Origin: Zygnema cylindricum
Taxonomy: Eukaryota; Streptophyta; Zygnematophyceae; Zygnematales; Zygnemataceae
Reading direction: 5' to 3'
Length of the DNA: 64,000 bases
NCBI GenBank assembly: GCA_037447655.1
Contig: JBBHKE010001475.1
Coordinates: forward strand, 20,172 to 84,171
Below the pieces are notes generated by a model. It saw nothing but the letters and a program-made list of their open reading frames with translations, did not search any database and had not been told where the DNA came from. The position numbers were made by a program, and so were the translations under genes. Positions 1 to 13,033 of the stretch are shown here, piece by piece (the stretch's first letter is position 1; each line of letters starts with the position of its first letter).

Positions 1-203
1 AGCAATAATTAAATCAGGTGTTATAACAAGTGTAGTTAATAATCCGTAGTTTTGTTATAAAAGAAGCCTAGTTGAATATTAAGACGGGGTCGTTATATTT
101 GGTGTTAAATCTATCACACTGGTGACATATATACATGTATGCTGGTCCGCCAGTGCGCCGTTCATTGCCGTAAATTCGGTTTCAGGCGCTTGCATGCACA
201 ATC

Positions 204-276
204 GGCCGGGTAGCTCAGTTGGTAGAGCTAGTGTATGTCTAACACAAGGTCCCGGGTTCGATCCCAGGCTTGGCCA
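204..276 (+). tRNA. tRNA-like gene or head of a tRNA-derived SINE (anticodon GTC by position)
   Basis: The stretch folds into a type-I cloverleaf. A 7-bp acceptor (204-210 with 269-275, two G-U pairs), a perfect 4-bp D stem, a 5-nt variable loop and discriminator A276 are present. The internal promoter is intact: A box 211-222 and B box GGTTCGATCCC at 255-265. By position the anticodon is GTC (Asp). The first anticodon-stem pair is A-A, the T stem has a G-A mismatch, and T follows the anticodon, so it is probably not a working tRNA. The CT-rich tail at about 338-356 fits a tRNA-derived SINE. No intron or CCA is encoded. Confidence 0.55.
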
Positions 277-832
277 TTTAACCAAAGTTTTCACTTTGGC
301 GCCCATGCGATATGTAGAATATCGCCGATCCTCAACACCCTCTCCCTCTCCCTCTGTACATATATACAGTGGTCACACTATCTAAATTGTGGTTTATATT
401 GCTGGGGCAGAATTATAAGTTGATCCGAAGAAAATATTGTTTTGATGCCTAATAATTGATGTGAACAATATTGTGGACTAAATTAATAACGATCCATGCT
501 GCAGTAAACATGTTACCAAAAAGCCACACTAATTCCAGTGAGTGGTCTATTGACTGCCACCATCTCTTTGCACAGATGCATTGACTTTTTTGGTTTAGTT
601 TTGTGAAATATTTCTTGTTGCTAGAAACAAGAAGTGTCTCTCGCTTCTCTTTGTAAAATTTTGTTGCCACCTTTCGCAAACCTTTTTGCAGCTAGCGGCT
701 CTTTTTTGTATAGCTTTTTTTGATTTTCCTGTGTATTCAACTTTTTCTACTGATGCAATTCTGTTTCCATGTGATTCTGTTTCTGCTCAAATTCCCGGTA
801 CAAACCCTCTTTTTTTTTGTTTTTTTTTGCAG

Positions 833-2638
833 AGATGTGAAGTCGACCAACATTTTAATTGATGCTGATTTGTCGGCCAAAGTTGGCGATTTTGGTTTAA
901 CACGGATCGGTCCAACGGAAGGGGAGACACATGTGAGCACTGCCGTTAGAGGCAGTTTTGGCTACTTGGACCCGGAATACTACAAATGGTTACAGCTTAC
1001 GGAAAAGAGTGACGTCTACAGTTTTGGAGTTGTCCTATTGGAGCTCATGGCGGGAAGGAAAGTCATTGACTTGTCGCGATGTGTAGAGCACAGTCAAGTC
1101 ACCGAGGTAAAAATGATATATATATATATATATATATTTTATATAATAAACGAAATTCATTCTGTGCTGTAATGGTGTGGAGCAAGGCCTTTTTTTGTTT
1201 TTGTTCTGTTTTTTTTTCTTTTTTTGTAATTCCGATTTCTATCGCTTATTATTGTTTGTGGATGAGGAGTTTCTTGGAACTTTGTAAAACGTGACGGAGG
1301 TGTAACAAGACGGATTATACTGTATTTTTCTTTTTCTACCTTTTACCATATTTAGTGTTGGTATATGTTGGTTAGTTTCACGCTGTACACCAGAAATCAG
1401 TACATCTCTCCCTCTCCCTTTCATCCTCTCTACCTCTCATCCTCTCTCCCTTCCATCCTCTCTCCCACGTTTTTATAGAGATTTGCCTAAAACTTAAGGA
1501 AACGTAAGGAGTCATAAAACCTCTTATCTATATTTCATTTTACAGGTGAACCTGGTGGAGTGGTCTCGACCGTTCCTCCAAACAGAAACACTAAATCCAA
1601 TTGTTGACAAAAGTCTTAACGGAAACTTCCAAATGGAGTCCATGGAGCTCGTGGGGAAACTTGTCCTCCGTTGCCTCCAGGTGTGTCTTAGGGGAACCTC
1701 TTATTAACACTATTTTAGGTTTCTTTTTTTTTATCATTTCGGTTGGCTTTTGGGTAACTTATTTTTTTTGTTTTTTTCGATTTTTTACAATTCCCATATC
1801 TGTACATTTGGAACCTTAAAACCAAATGGATTTTTTCCCGATAGTTATCAGAATTGCTCATAACGAAATTATTGTGAAAATTGTCAAAAACTGTTCCTTT
1901 TTTCTGCCGTAAGTAACATCTTTAGATTTTCGTTATCTTCTTTGTAACTATTCTTTTGTTACCAAAATCGGTAAAACCAAAACCAAATTTTCAAAAAATC
2001 GGTCTTTTGTATACCATTTTGAAAGCCTTTTCTCAAGTGTTTGAAATTGTCGAGAAATGCGTGAAATCACCCTCCCTCCTTCCCTCCCTCCCTACCTCCC
2101 TTTCTCCCTCCTTTGAAACTTATACATCACAATTATAGCAAGTTTCAAAGCTCCTGATCTATCGAGAATCTACACTAAATGAAAACACGACAAATTGGAA
2201 AATAACTTTGAAAATCTTTATCTGAAGTGTTAGAGAATCCTGGTCAACTAGGATAACGACAAATTCTACTTTACACATGGACAGAAATTCCTGCTTTCTT
2301 AACGTCCTCTCTCTCTACTACCCTCGCCCTCCCCCTCCCTGTCTCCCTTCTCCCTTTCTCTCTCCCTCCCTCCCCTCTCTCTTTCCCTCCTCCCACCCTG
2401 CTCCCCCACTTTTGTTTTTGGGCAGGAACCGGGCGCAAATAGACCGGGAATGGACGAAGTTGTGAGGGAATTAGAAACCGCTTTGAGAATAGAAACAAAA
2501 AGAACGAATGAAAATAGTGAATTCGTATTGGAAGTTTTTACTGAAAGACCTTTTTCTAATTCTAGTCTTAGTTCTGAGGGGGAATTTCACCCTTATGAAA
2601 ATTGTGGATCCACCAGACTTGACGATCTCAGTAGGTGA
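833..2638 (+). CDS. Receptor-like protein kinase, FERONIA/CrRLK1L type, C-terminal half of the kinase domain (5' part not in window)
   Basis: Three exons join in frame: 833-1106, 1546-1680 and 2426-2638 (TGA). The first enters with the last base of the Arg codon of the HRD motif, after a poly-T acceptor. The protein carries the catalytic loop RDVKSTN, the metal-binding DFGLT, the [24 protein letters not shown] activation segment and [15 protein letters not shown]. The GPT-THVST[27 protein letters not shown] pattern is typical of the plant CrRLK1L (FERONIA-like) cell-wall-sensing family. The tail after the kinase fold is Ser/Glu-rich, about 50 residues. The exons for the ectodomain, membrane helix and N-lobe must lie left of position 1; I found none in 1-832. 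Family call is by recognition; a related RLK subfamily is possible. Confidence 0.85.
1117..1139. repeat. (AT)n microsatellite in an RLK intron
   Basis: An uninterrupted AT dinucleotide run lies just inside the intron after the first visible kinase exon. Confidence 0.9.
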
Positions 2639-4381
2639 AAAAAGGAGGGAGAGTTGGTTAATAAATAGGGTGGATCGAGTCTCGCAAATTTTTTGAGTTG
2701 TATAATAAAGTGTATAATGGTGAAATTTGTATTTGAAATTGGTAAGGGGGAGAGAGAAGTCGAGCGATGAAGTACATGTTTTTTTAGTTGACTTTATGAT
2801 CATTTCTCCTGCTGGACTCAAAGAAGAGGTCGTATTTTTATGGCAACAAGATAAAATTGGATCTAAATTAGTAAAATTGAATGAAGAATTACAGGTGGTT
2901 TTGTCCTTTTCGTTCTATTTTTTATAAATTTTTTTATTGATATATTATTATTATTATTATCATTTCGCAGCAGCATCTCCTTATTGGTCTGTTGCAGTAT
3001 ATCGAATTTGCTTCGCTAGATCGTGATGCGATATGTATTGTGTATCATATGGAGACACTCAGTTTTCTGTATTGTGAAGATATATGACCCAGGACATTTG
3101 ATACGTGAAATGGAGTACATTCATTATGTGGTGGAGGAAAAAGTATTGCAGGCGTAAAGATGGAAAAAACACTACCTTTTGGTTTTATTCTCTTCCCTTT
3201 AACTTCACCGTTCCCATTCACGCCTCCCTATCACCCTTCTCGTTTACACTTCCTCTTTATGTAAACGTAGAGTTAAAATGTTAAAACTTAATTATAGTTA
3301 AAATTTAATAACACACTAATTTATATCTCATTTCATGTGCAATGTTTTGGAAAACAAGAAAAATATACAATATTTATACAAAATTGAACAGTTATTACAT
3401 AGTTAGAAATAGATATTACATAGTCAACTTCACATAGTACTATCAAGTAATCTAACACCCTCAACAACAATAATAAAAGTCGATATATTAATTACAAATT
3501 AATTATATACTGCACAATCACATCCGCTTTCAGATTGGATCAGAATTTTACATAGCTCAATTAAAACTGAATTTATCATGTCTACCTACAAACAACAAAA
3601 CCTGGTCACACATTTCTTGGGATCCTGTCATACTGAAGCTATTAAGCACATGAAATGAGAGAAAACAGTTGGTAACAGTATATGTGGACTCAAATACTAA
3701 TATGCGTGTAGTACTGGCTCACCATATATGGCATTTCCAACCGCTTTCACACGCTCGATCTATGGTTTTCACAACTTGGTGTGGGTGTTTGCTCAAAAAA
3801 TCTAATGAAGTATGCAAACAGCTTTACTTGTACATACAAAATCCCATTTTACATTTATGCATTTGTGTTACATCCATTACCCGTCCGCTTACATCCATTA
3901 CATCCATTCTGCATCCCATCCATTATCGATCCAGTATCCATCCATTCGCATCCACTACATCCTGTTTTACATTTTTTTTAGATTTTCGACACTCGCAACG
4001 ACAATTAAAACGCATTTTAACATTCTATCGACTCAGGTCAAAGCTGTAAAGCTGATGTCAGAGCACAAAAATCTCTTACCGCACACCGGCTATTGAAAAA
4101 AAAAACTCAACACGGGGAAAAAATATTAAACATAATAAATATTTCTATCAGAGTCTGATGATAGCTGGCATTTATTCTGTTACGGTTCCTAATCTCACAA
4201 GCACCAAACTGACGCAGTTGTTCTGCTATTTACAAACTTCTGCACCTTCAGCAAAAATAGCCGATCACTGTGGTTAGCCCACCTCTCCATGTAATTTAGG
4301 TCTACACCTAGAAATTGTTCGGCAATAACTTTCAATACCAAGTGCATCACAATAGCGAAAGGGATTAAAAAGAAAGGGATG
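2639..4381. other. Intergenic region between convergent RLK and APS kinase genes
   Basis: The 3' ends of the two genes face each other here. The left part is AT-rich. Positions 3862-3970 carry a degenerate run of an ACATCCATT unit. I see no gene. Confidence 0.6.
3862..3970. repeat. Degenerate short tandem repeat (ACATCCATT-like)
   Basis: About ten imperfect copies of CATCCATT/CATCCACT follow each other, which makes Pro/His/Ser-rich false reading frames. Confidence 0.7.
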
Positions 4382-7300
4382 CTATTGACCAGTCAGGAAA
4401 CCTTTCTCCTCCAAGTACTGAATTAAGTATTCAGCCATTATTTCCGGTGCAATCAAATTTCCGTCCTCCTTCGCCACCTCCATCACAATCTCGGGATTCT
4501 CTGGGTCTTCGTATGGGTCATCAATGCCTAAAACCCATGGACAAACTTAAACATATGAGTAGGGATTCAGATCGAGGGGTAGTTTCCGACCATCGATAAT
4601 CTGGTCATCGATATTCCATAACATTGGGGGGGCTGAGAACCGATTAACGGATCGATATACATAGCAAAATATATGAAAAACAAAAACGTCATGAACAAAA
4701 ACAATGCACCACAAATATGTGATCGAAAATGTACATATTTCAAGTTCCCGAACGCAAAAATTATTGCTAATGGACTAGAAGGACAAATTTACTAATATAG
4801 TGAACATGCAAACTGTGAAAAGCATATACGGTTACAGACATACAGCACAAACCACCGGTACTATATCTTTTCTATTGTACCGTACACATAGAAATATCGA
4901 GACTTTGAAACAATCTATAACCGATAGATATTGTTATCGCTGATCATCGGCCAACCGATATGATATGAGTCCCTACATGCATCTACCATAATTTTGGCAA
5001 CAAGTGTCGGTTTCATCTATGACACACTTTTTCCTTCACTCTCACAAGAAGAAAGTTAAGAACCATTGCCGCCCGAAGAAAATTCCGAAAGCCCCAAAAA
5101 TGACTTACCTGTGAATCCCTTGATCTTCCCAGCACGTGCCATCTTGTAAAGCCCCTTTGGATCCCTCGCCTCACAGACTGCCAATGGGATTTTCATAAAG
5201 ACCTCAATAAAGTCCCCCTTTGGCAAAAGCTCTCTCGCCGTGCGCCTGTCCTGTCTGCTCCCATGACCAGCAACTTCTAATAGAGTCAATACTATTTTTT
5301 TCTCGACCCGTAAGAAATAGTTCAAAAACACAAATATTAAACCACACTCTCACCAAATGATGTTTGAATGCCCATAATGCAATACAAGTAATGCAAATAA
5401 TGCAATAGCTTAAATCGTTTGATGAAAAAATGGCATAAGCAACCTCGTTAATCCATTACAAGCGTATAGTTTGAAAAACATTGCAAATAAGTTAATCCAG
5501 AATACATACACATTCAGTGTCAATTGCTCAAACTACATCACCAAATGCTCCTCCTTTTGCAAGCTACAGCATTACATGAAACAAACAGTATATAACAAAC
5601 TGAGTTTGTCTTAATTCCTCCAAAATTTCCAAGGACACTCTGCTAAATTGTTAGATCAAATGGGGAAAGTTTAGGAAAATTAGCTGTACTTTTTTCAAAA
5701 TTCCTTCAAAGTGTCCCTAAAAACTATAAATTTATAAATAAGATTCACTTCCATCGACATCCTTATTGATGTGATACACTGATCAAAATGATGGGAACCA
5801 CCTTTCGATAAAGATTAATAGTGATTCTATTAGCATACATGACTTCATGTGGTGTCAGAAAACATATCATATATAACTTCACGCGGTTTCAGCAAAATGG
5901 TGAAAAAACTTGACAATGCCAAAACACCATACATTAGAGATTATGCATACGTTAGTCATGAAATGGTGGAGTGCTGGTACCTGTATGGTGAAATAAAGCT
6001 GACCAAAGTAATCATATTCGCTTCAGCAAACAGTTTGGCAACTTCTCCAACCCTCCGAATATTTTCCTCACGATCACTGTGGCTGGCATTCATATATGAT
6101 TGACAACAGATAGTCAGTCCAAATGTTATACATAGTTAGGCTTTACCACTGCCATTGCCCTGCAAACAAATCTGAAAAAATAAAGACAAACAACAACCAT
6201 GAAAGTGGCTAAGCAAACAACTGTTACAGCAATGGCTGATGACATGTGCTCATGGATGGTGTATTTCAGTTCAGACTAATTCATCTGATTTGCGGTGAGC
6301 TACAAGGATTAAACCTGGCTAGCATAAGAGAAAAGCTTAGCAATGAACTCCAAGAATAATCCTGAAAGCCTGCAAGCTGTGGAAAAGATACAAATGCAAC
6401 TTGCACAGGTAAGAACAATGCAGGTCTTCCGGTCCTTCAACAATTAACACTTCAGAAGAGTACCCCATCAAGGATCTTGCATATGCTAAGATTCCAGTGA
6501 ATCACTACAAAGCAATAGAATCAAACAGTCAGTGTAACAGACCTAGAAGGAACACACGAACAAAGGCAGACAGGAAAAAGAGTTTATATGTTTACAATAT
6601 CAGCCAAAAAATTAATATATTGAAGGCGCATATGCAAGTTCTATCCAACGAGCTCTAACCTACTGCCGTCTCAGCTCAAGATGACTCCACTGCATACTAG
6701 ATCATTAAAGCAGAAAGAATAGAAAGTCAGAACTTAGGTGTGTGTCCAACTGCAGTATAGAAGAAATAAGTTTTCCAGATGAAACCCACATGAGGTCAGG
6801 AAAAATTAAAAATAATGTTATTTAGAAGACTTCGGGTAAAATTATAAATGACCAAGGAGATCGGCTCACCTGAAACCAAGATTCTTGTTCAGACCATGCC
6901 GAACATTGTCTCCGTCAAGAACATAAGACATTTTACCCAGACTTGTAAGAGCATGGTCTAAGGTATAAGCCAAGGTACTCTTTCCGGAGCCACTCAATCC
7001 AGTGAACCAGAGAACACATCCTTTCTGGTTCATCAGTTTTTGTCTGCATGTCAAGGACAGTCATCAGCATAGCTCCTGCATAAAAGCTGAGGCAGAAAAG
7101 TCCATAACTGGTTGGAATCAGACTTGACAAATTTTAACAGGGATCTGGAACAATCCATGACTGTAAAAGTAACAGAATGCATTACAGATTTTGACAAAGA
7201 TCATAAAAGAAATTTCACTCAGATCTTCCAAGAAATGTAGCCACGTATGAGTATCAGCAGTCATTTGACATTCGACCAATCAGACCAGCAGCCACTCATA

Positions 7301-8268
7301 ACTTGAAAGTTATTAAAAACTAAAACCGAAAAAAATAATGGACAAAAGTTACATAGTAGCAACCAAAAACTAATGCATTCAACATCAGCATAGAAGCATA
7401 GCCTAACAGAAATTCAGTCAGCTATAGATTAATTTCGGATAGCTGCATTCACGAATTCAATATGCAAAGAAGTACAAAAAAGCAAAGTGTCAGAGAGGTG
7501 ACAATCATAGCATCCATATAAGTGAACAGCAAATGATAACAAGACAAGGCAAAAAAATTGTTATATCATAAAAAGGCCCCATTCTAGAAATCCTCGTGGA
7601 ACCTGATGATCACAAAATACGTAAGTGACAACTCAATTCTTAGTTGCATTTTTGAAAGGACAGCTTTTCAGCAGATGTCAATTAGAAAAACAAAGATGTG
7701 GAGAATTACGAGTTCAAACACACTAAAAAAACTACCAGCTGAGTATGCTTGCTTGAAAAGAAGTCAAGTTAACCAAATTAAAAAAGAATCTGAGGTCTAT
7801 ATTGCAGAGAGACATTTACCATTTACATTGACCGAGAAAACAGATGAAATAATCAGGTAGTAGTTAAGGAAAATGGATGGAGAACAGGATCCAGTGTGTA
7901 AAAAAGAAACAACTTTTGCAAAGAGAATCCACTTTATTGCTCACATCCTGAACTCACCTATTCTCTTTCGCTACTTTTGATTCGTGCCATTTGATGTTTG
8001 TTGCCTTTCCGACGTCATATACACCCGATTCTAAAACCGCATTAGATAGGCATCTTACTGTCTTTTCTGGCACTATTGCACCATTCTCAGCCATTGGATG
8101 AGAGCTCTGGCAAACGACAGTAGGCTTAAAGGTAAAAGGAAAACTTGTTGACGACAACCGTACTTGTCGGACACTAGAGCATGATCCAAGAAAGTCTTTT
8201 GCCAAATAGACAACAGAGTCACTTCCGAAGAGTTTGAGGACTCTCCCCGGATGGAAGTTTTGTAACAT
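4382..8268 (-). CDS. Adenylyl-sulfate (APS) kinase, probably plastid-targeted, complete
   Basis: Phosphorylates adenosine 5'-phosphosulfate to PAPS, the sulfate donor for sulfation reactions. Five minus-strand exons join in phase with GT-AG introns: 7958-8268, 6870-7043, 5981-6082, 5109-5254 and 4382-4527 (stop TAG). Together they encode about 292 residues, the usual length for a plant enzyme with a transit peptide. The first ~85 residues are Ser/Val/Arg-rich and poorly acidic, as expected for a plastid transit peptide. The P-loop GLSGSGKS is at 119-126, [10 protein letters not shown] at 147-156, then [48 protein letters not shown] and GFTGIDDPYE, all family blocks. Start chosen as the first ATG of the exon. 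Positions matching the regulatory cysteines of Arabidopsis APK1 are Ser97 and Tyr130. Confidence 0.95.
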
Positions 8269-8856
8269 TCTTAAATAAAAAAGGAAGTAAAATGAACCGA
8301 ATTTCTGTGGATCTCCAGGAAGCTTTCAGAAGATCAAGCTAATTGACGAGGAAAAAAGGAAGAACTTGTAGACAAATCTGGCGTTCTTGAAAGGTTTATT
8401 CTTTGCGATTTATAGATTATGAAACGCGAAACAGATTGAAGTCATGAGTGCCTTTGACAAATCACTGAATCACTGAAAATAGGCAGGTTGGTTTCCTTGG
8501 TTGAAATTTCCACGTGGTTTGGAGTCTTGGACTGGGAGGAAAGATGGGACGACTGAAATTCAACATGACCATCTTGTATGGGGGAATTCCTTGCTCACTT
8601 ATATCTTGGGATTAGTTATATCTTAGTTTGTACTTTTCCAATAGGCCAGATGACGACGGGTAATTACGGCAACCGCGAGATTAAAGGGTACGAGAAGTGT
8701 GCGTGTGCCACGTAGGGCTATTTTTCGGTCACCAGACGGATCCTACGAACAACAAACGGAAGAAAATTTTTAAATTTCAATTTGCCGTCTCGGCCTACCT
8801 ATTAGCGTCAAAGAAATGATTAGAATTGAGGACTGTTAGTCTATTACTCTATAGTA
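8269..8856. other. 5' flank of the APS kinase gene
   Basis: Putative promoter and leader of the minus-strand APS kinase. I recognise no distinctive element and no other gene. Confidence 0.4.
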
Positions 8857-9411
8857 CACCGCGCATCGTTATTAGTGTCAAAGTTTAAATAGTGTGTAAG
8901 TAAATATACCGTCATTGACGCTAATTAAGAATTTGAAAATTACAAAAAAAAAGGTTTATTCTAATTTCAGTGTTAACGCTAATTTGGAACAGCAAAAATG
9001 GAAAATTTTCTGTACGATTATATATTTAAATAGTGTGGTGCACGGTCGAAGTCAGACCGTACATAAATGTACCTTTTCAAGTGAAAATTTTACAATAAAT
9101 GAATTAAATCATTCGCGCACGCATAGGAACGTGCGCTCAAAAAACGGGATTAGTCTGACACGTAAACTAGTCTGGACATGTACGGATATTTAAATTTCAC
9201 GACGGCGTACGATTTCTAATATTTTGTACGGATACATATATTAATGTTTGTAATCGTACGGCGAATATTCCATTCTTGCTGTTCCCAAATTAGCATAATG
9301 CCGAAATTAGAATACACCTTTTTTTTTTTTTTTTAAATCTTAATTAGCATCAATTACGGTTGATTTTCTTCAACACTATTTAAACTTTGACACTAATAAC
9401 GATTCGTGGTG
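8857..9411. mobile_element. TIR element A (555 bp), CACCGCGCATCG subfamily
   Basis: Left end CACCGCGCATCGTTATTAG follows TA. The right end is its near reverse complement, followed by TT instead of TA. The inverted homology extends about 150 bp inward on each side, with a GGTTTATTCTAATTTCAG block and its complement, leaving a short unique core. There is no transposase reading frame, so it is non-autonomous and able to fold back. Confidence 0.85.
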
Positions 9412-9420
9412 TTTACTCTA

Positions 9421-9958
9421 CACCGCGCATCGTTATTAGTGTCAAAGTTTAAATAGTGTGTAAGTAAATATACCGTCATTTACGCTAATTAAGAATTTGA
9501 AAATTAAAAAAAAAAAGGTTTATTATAATTTCAGTGTTAACGCTAATTTGGAACAGCAAAATTGGAAAATTTTCTGTACGATTATATACATTATTATATG
9601 TTTCCGTACAAAATATGAAAAATCGTACACCGTAGTGAAATTTAAATATTCGTACATGTCAGACTAATTTACGTGTCAGACTAATCCCATTTTTTTAGCG
9701 CACGTTCTTATGCGTACGGGTCCGATTTAATTCATTTTTTGTAAAATTTTCACTTGAAAAGGTACATTTATGTACGGTCTGACATCGACCGTACACCACG
9801 CTATTTATATCTTACTGAACTTTAGTTCTTTACGCTATTTTGTACAGTACCTCAATTAACGTCAAGGAAAAATTAAAATCATATATCCTATTTGAGGAAA
9901 AAAATCAAAATTTTAAGAACCCAACTTAGTGACTTTGACACTAATAACGATGCGCGGT
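9421..9958. mobile_element. TIR element B (538 bp), same subfamily as A with inverted core
   Basis: Both ends are intact (CACCGCGCATCG and complement) and bounded by TA. The outer arms match element A, but the central core is in the opposite orientation to A's core. It lies only 9 bp after A. Confidence 0.88.
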
Positions 9959-9965
9959 GTACAGT

Positions 9966-10174
9966 ACACCGTGAATCGCTATTAGCGTTTAGAAATAAAT
10001 AGCGTTATGAAACAAATAGCGTTATTAACGCTATTTGAGAATTTGGGGGTTTTGAAGGAAATCATATACTCTAATTTGTTTTTTAAAGGGTTTTTATTTA
10101 TTCTATTTGAGAATTTGGGTAAAAAAACGGGGTACCGCAATTAGAGTCATTGACTCCAATAGCGATTCACGGTG
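9966..10174. mobile_element. TIR element C (209 bp), CACCGTGAATCG subfamily
   Basis: Left end CACCGTGAATCGCTATTAG and right end complement with TA on both sides. It starts 5 bp after the TA closing element B. Confidence 0.85.
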
Positions 10175-10374
10175 TACTGTACTGTAGTTTTGGGTATTCT
10201 CACTATTTTGCTACACCACGTATGAATCTTGAACTCTGACCAAAAGCGTGTGGGCTGACGTAGAGAAACGTCATGATCACACTATTAATCAACTTTTTAC
10301 ATCAATTTCTATTTACTTACGCCAATCACGTTAAGTGATGTTCCTGACAATACTTTGGGTACCCTGGTACTGTA

Positions 10375-10988
10375 CACCGCGAATCGTAACTAGAGTAATG
10401 AAAAAATTAGAGTAAAAAAACAAAAAAAAACAATTAGAGTAATTGACGCTAATTTATGTGATAGAGCTTTTTCAACTATGAAGTTTACTCTAATTTATTT
10501 AGTTATTCTATATTGGGTTATGTCGGTGATAATTATGTGCGCGACAATTATGAACACTAAATTACGTAGACGTACAAAATGTGTCAGTCCGGTATAGTAT
10601 TGACGTCATTATGACGCTAATGGTATTTGTCGCATTCGATGTCGTTAATGTTCCCACTGACGACGATGCTGTCGACGGACGTGGAGTTATGCGAACGGCT
10701 TTTTCGATGTGATTGATTTTTGTTTAGTGCGATTTCACGTAGAGCGCTATTCTATTAAATCATTATTTGTACCATTTTACTTATAAAAGTACAATTTTGC
10801 ACGGTCAGACGTCATCATACTCCACACTATTTAAAAAGTTACCTATATTATAATTTATTACGCTAATTAAACCCTCACCTAAATTAGAATAATGAAAAAA
10901 ATAGAATCGATTACTCTATTTGATGTGATAGAGTCGAAATTTCGCGCGACCGAATTAGAGTAATTTACTCTAATTACGATTCGCGGTG
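10375..10988. mobile_element. TIR element D (614 bp), CACCGCGAATCG subfamily with TTACTCTAAT arms
   Basis: The ends are TA-flanked and complementary. The sub-terminal arm uses the motif TTAGAGTAA/TTACTCTAA instead of TTAGTGTCAA. Its right half recurs, reverse-complemented, as the left half of element K. Confidence 0.85.
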
Positions 10989-13033
10989 TAGTTTTTCAGT
11001 TTCAGCCACGCCACCCCTTTTGTACCCTCAGACTTAGATGGTTTACCATCGTGCTTTTTAATTTATCCTGCATGCTTTTGTCACACCTAATGTTGAAGGT
11101 AATCCCACCAGTTAGTTTACGACGTACGTTGTACTTTCGACGTAGGCTGTCATTGTTTTATCCTCTAGTGAGAGCATACACATACCGCGGTAGATTTATA
11201 ACAGCAGTCGCCTAACATTCCGATCTACGTTTTTGGATTATACTAGAGAGAATGCCTTCTGGAGCTGACGCAAGCGAAAAACACAGAGAGTTAAGCTAAA
11301 CGCTCGAGACAAAAGATCAAGGAAAGCCCCCCCCTCCCGTAATTTTACATCATAGAAACTGCTCGCAGTCTTTAAGTTCGTTCCTGTTTCCTTCAGCTGA
11401 TTGGCGTCTGACTTTTGGCATGACAGAGCACATTGGTCAAGAGTCCGCCATTCAGGTCCGGTTTCGTCCTTCTTCGTTTTTTTCAAATGTGAAAAGCATA
11501 GTTCATAAGTAAGTGAAAGTAGGTACATACAATATGCCTATTGTATGCAAAACATACAATAAGAGTATAAGACATAGTTGTTCAAATCATGCGATTTTTC
11601 CTTTTAGATTAAAGCGTATAATCATTGACTTTTGAATAAATCGAACGATGTACTTCTGTCGATAAACGAGACGAAATTCTGGCTACGGTACTCTGATAAA
11701 CTATCTGATTTTGTACCAAAAAAGTAGGAATTTGACTAAAAGATACGTTACCAGTACTTTCTGTCCGTCGTGAGCGAGAAATTTAACAGGAAGCGTCGGA
11801 ATGTAACAAAATTTGCGGACTATGGCCGAAAAGGCGAGTATGCGGACAATGCAACTGCGTTATATGTAAAACTCAATTTGTTATTTTACATATGCGAATT
11901 ATGCGGAATATAATTCATTAACGATTTTAACGATTTTTTCAAAAGGTTCAATGCGTTTGTTACATATAATTCGTCGCGATTAAATCGTTCGCACGAAACG
12001 CCATACCCATATTGTATTCGGACCTATTCCGACCAATTAAAACATTCGGACCAAAAATTGGACCAATTAAAATATTTGGACCAAAAAAAATTATTTTCAC
12101 CGTCAGATTTGGACGACCGGACGATCGCTGATTAAAGTAGCGATCTAATAAGATCGCATGAAAAGCCATAACACAACTTACGATAAAGCGCCGAGCCAAA
12201 GGCCTACCATAAAACGCCTACTTTTGAACTATGGTGAAATTTGAAAAGCAACTCGCGGCAAACTTTCTATCAAATTCTGATTGTTTACACAGCGGCTCGG
12301 TCTGCCGTCATCTCATAAAGCTGGTCGCCTAACTGCGTAAGCGCTCCATGGACGTCTCCATTTCTATTAAGAGCGCTCTTTATTCAGTTTACGTAATGAA
12401 CAGTTCCTCAAGTTTGGTCAGAGTTTGCCCTTCCTGGCCGCGCTAAGCTGGCAGAGAAGCTGAAGTCAAAATTCTAGATAACCGAAACGATTTTTTCAGA
12501 ATATAGTAGGCCCGATCGGGTTATGTCATCCTCAAAATTATTAGTTACCCAAAACGCGTTTACGAAAATAAAAGTTAACCGAAACTCGATTTCTCGCATA
12601 GCCGCCTGTACCCGCAAAAGAAAAAAAAAAGTGGTACATATCCCTCATGCCTTCCCACGATACCAACAATAGAAAGTACAATAATGTTGGATAGTATGGA
12701 CAGTACAAAACCTTAAATTATTTTCATTTTTTGCTTACCCGACTGTAACCGATTTTTTTTTCTGTGTATCAACCGCCCAAATCCGCCCGCCACCCCAAAT
12801 TTCGCAACCGCACCCGTTGCGGATCCGACGCGGGCTGTCAGTTAACGGTCGGTTACATCGGTTTCGGTTAACCGTTTGCGATCTCTGCCATACGGGGTGA
12901 AATTAAACACGTCGTATCGTATGGCCACATCTAATCAGAGCCTTGCCGATGCGCATCGGAAAAAGCATTGGCGCATCGTAACAACTTTTTATTGTTTAAT
13001 TAAAATATCCGCTAGCAATACAAGAAAGGTTAC
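10989..13033. other. Repeat-rich stretch without recognisable genes
   Basis: It holds one copy of a dispersed repeat (11565-12001) and unique AT-rich DNA. No coding exon could be supported. Confidence 0.5.
11565..12001 (+). repeat. Dispersed repeat family R1, copy 1
   Basis: It shares ordered blocks with 14448-14898 in the same orientation. These include the GCGATTTTT-CCTTTT block, a TATATGTAAAA block, and the ATTCATTAACGATTTT block followed by a TCAATGCGTT block and an ATCGTTCGCAC block. The copies are diverged, so it is an old repeat. No terminal repeats found. Confidence 0.7.

Noticed and set aside
204-276. Functional tRNA-Asp
   Set aside because: Stem mismatches, T after the anticodon and a CT-rich tail fit a SINE head better; kept only as tRNA-like.
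6866-6870. Alternative acceptor CCACAG for APS kinase exon 3 (near 6078)
   Set aside because: It would delete two residues from the S-x-x-D-R loop; the acceptor giving exon start 6082 keeps the family length.
8915-9193. Small open frames inside TIR elements as genes
   Set aside because: They arise from AT-rich arm sequence, differ between copies and contain no known domain.
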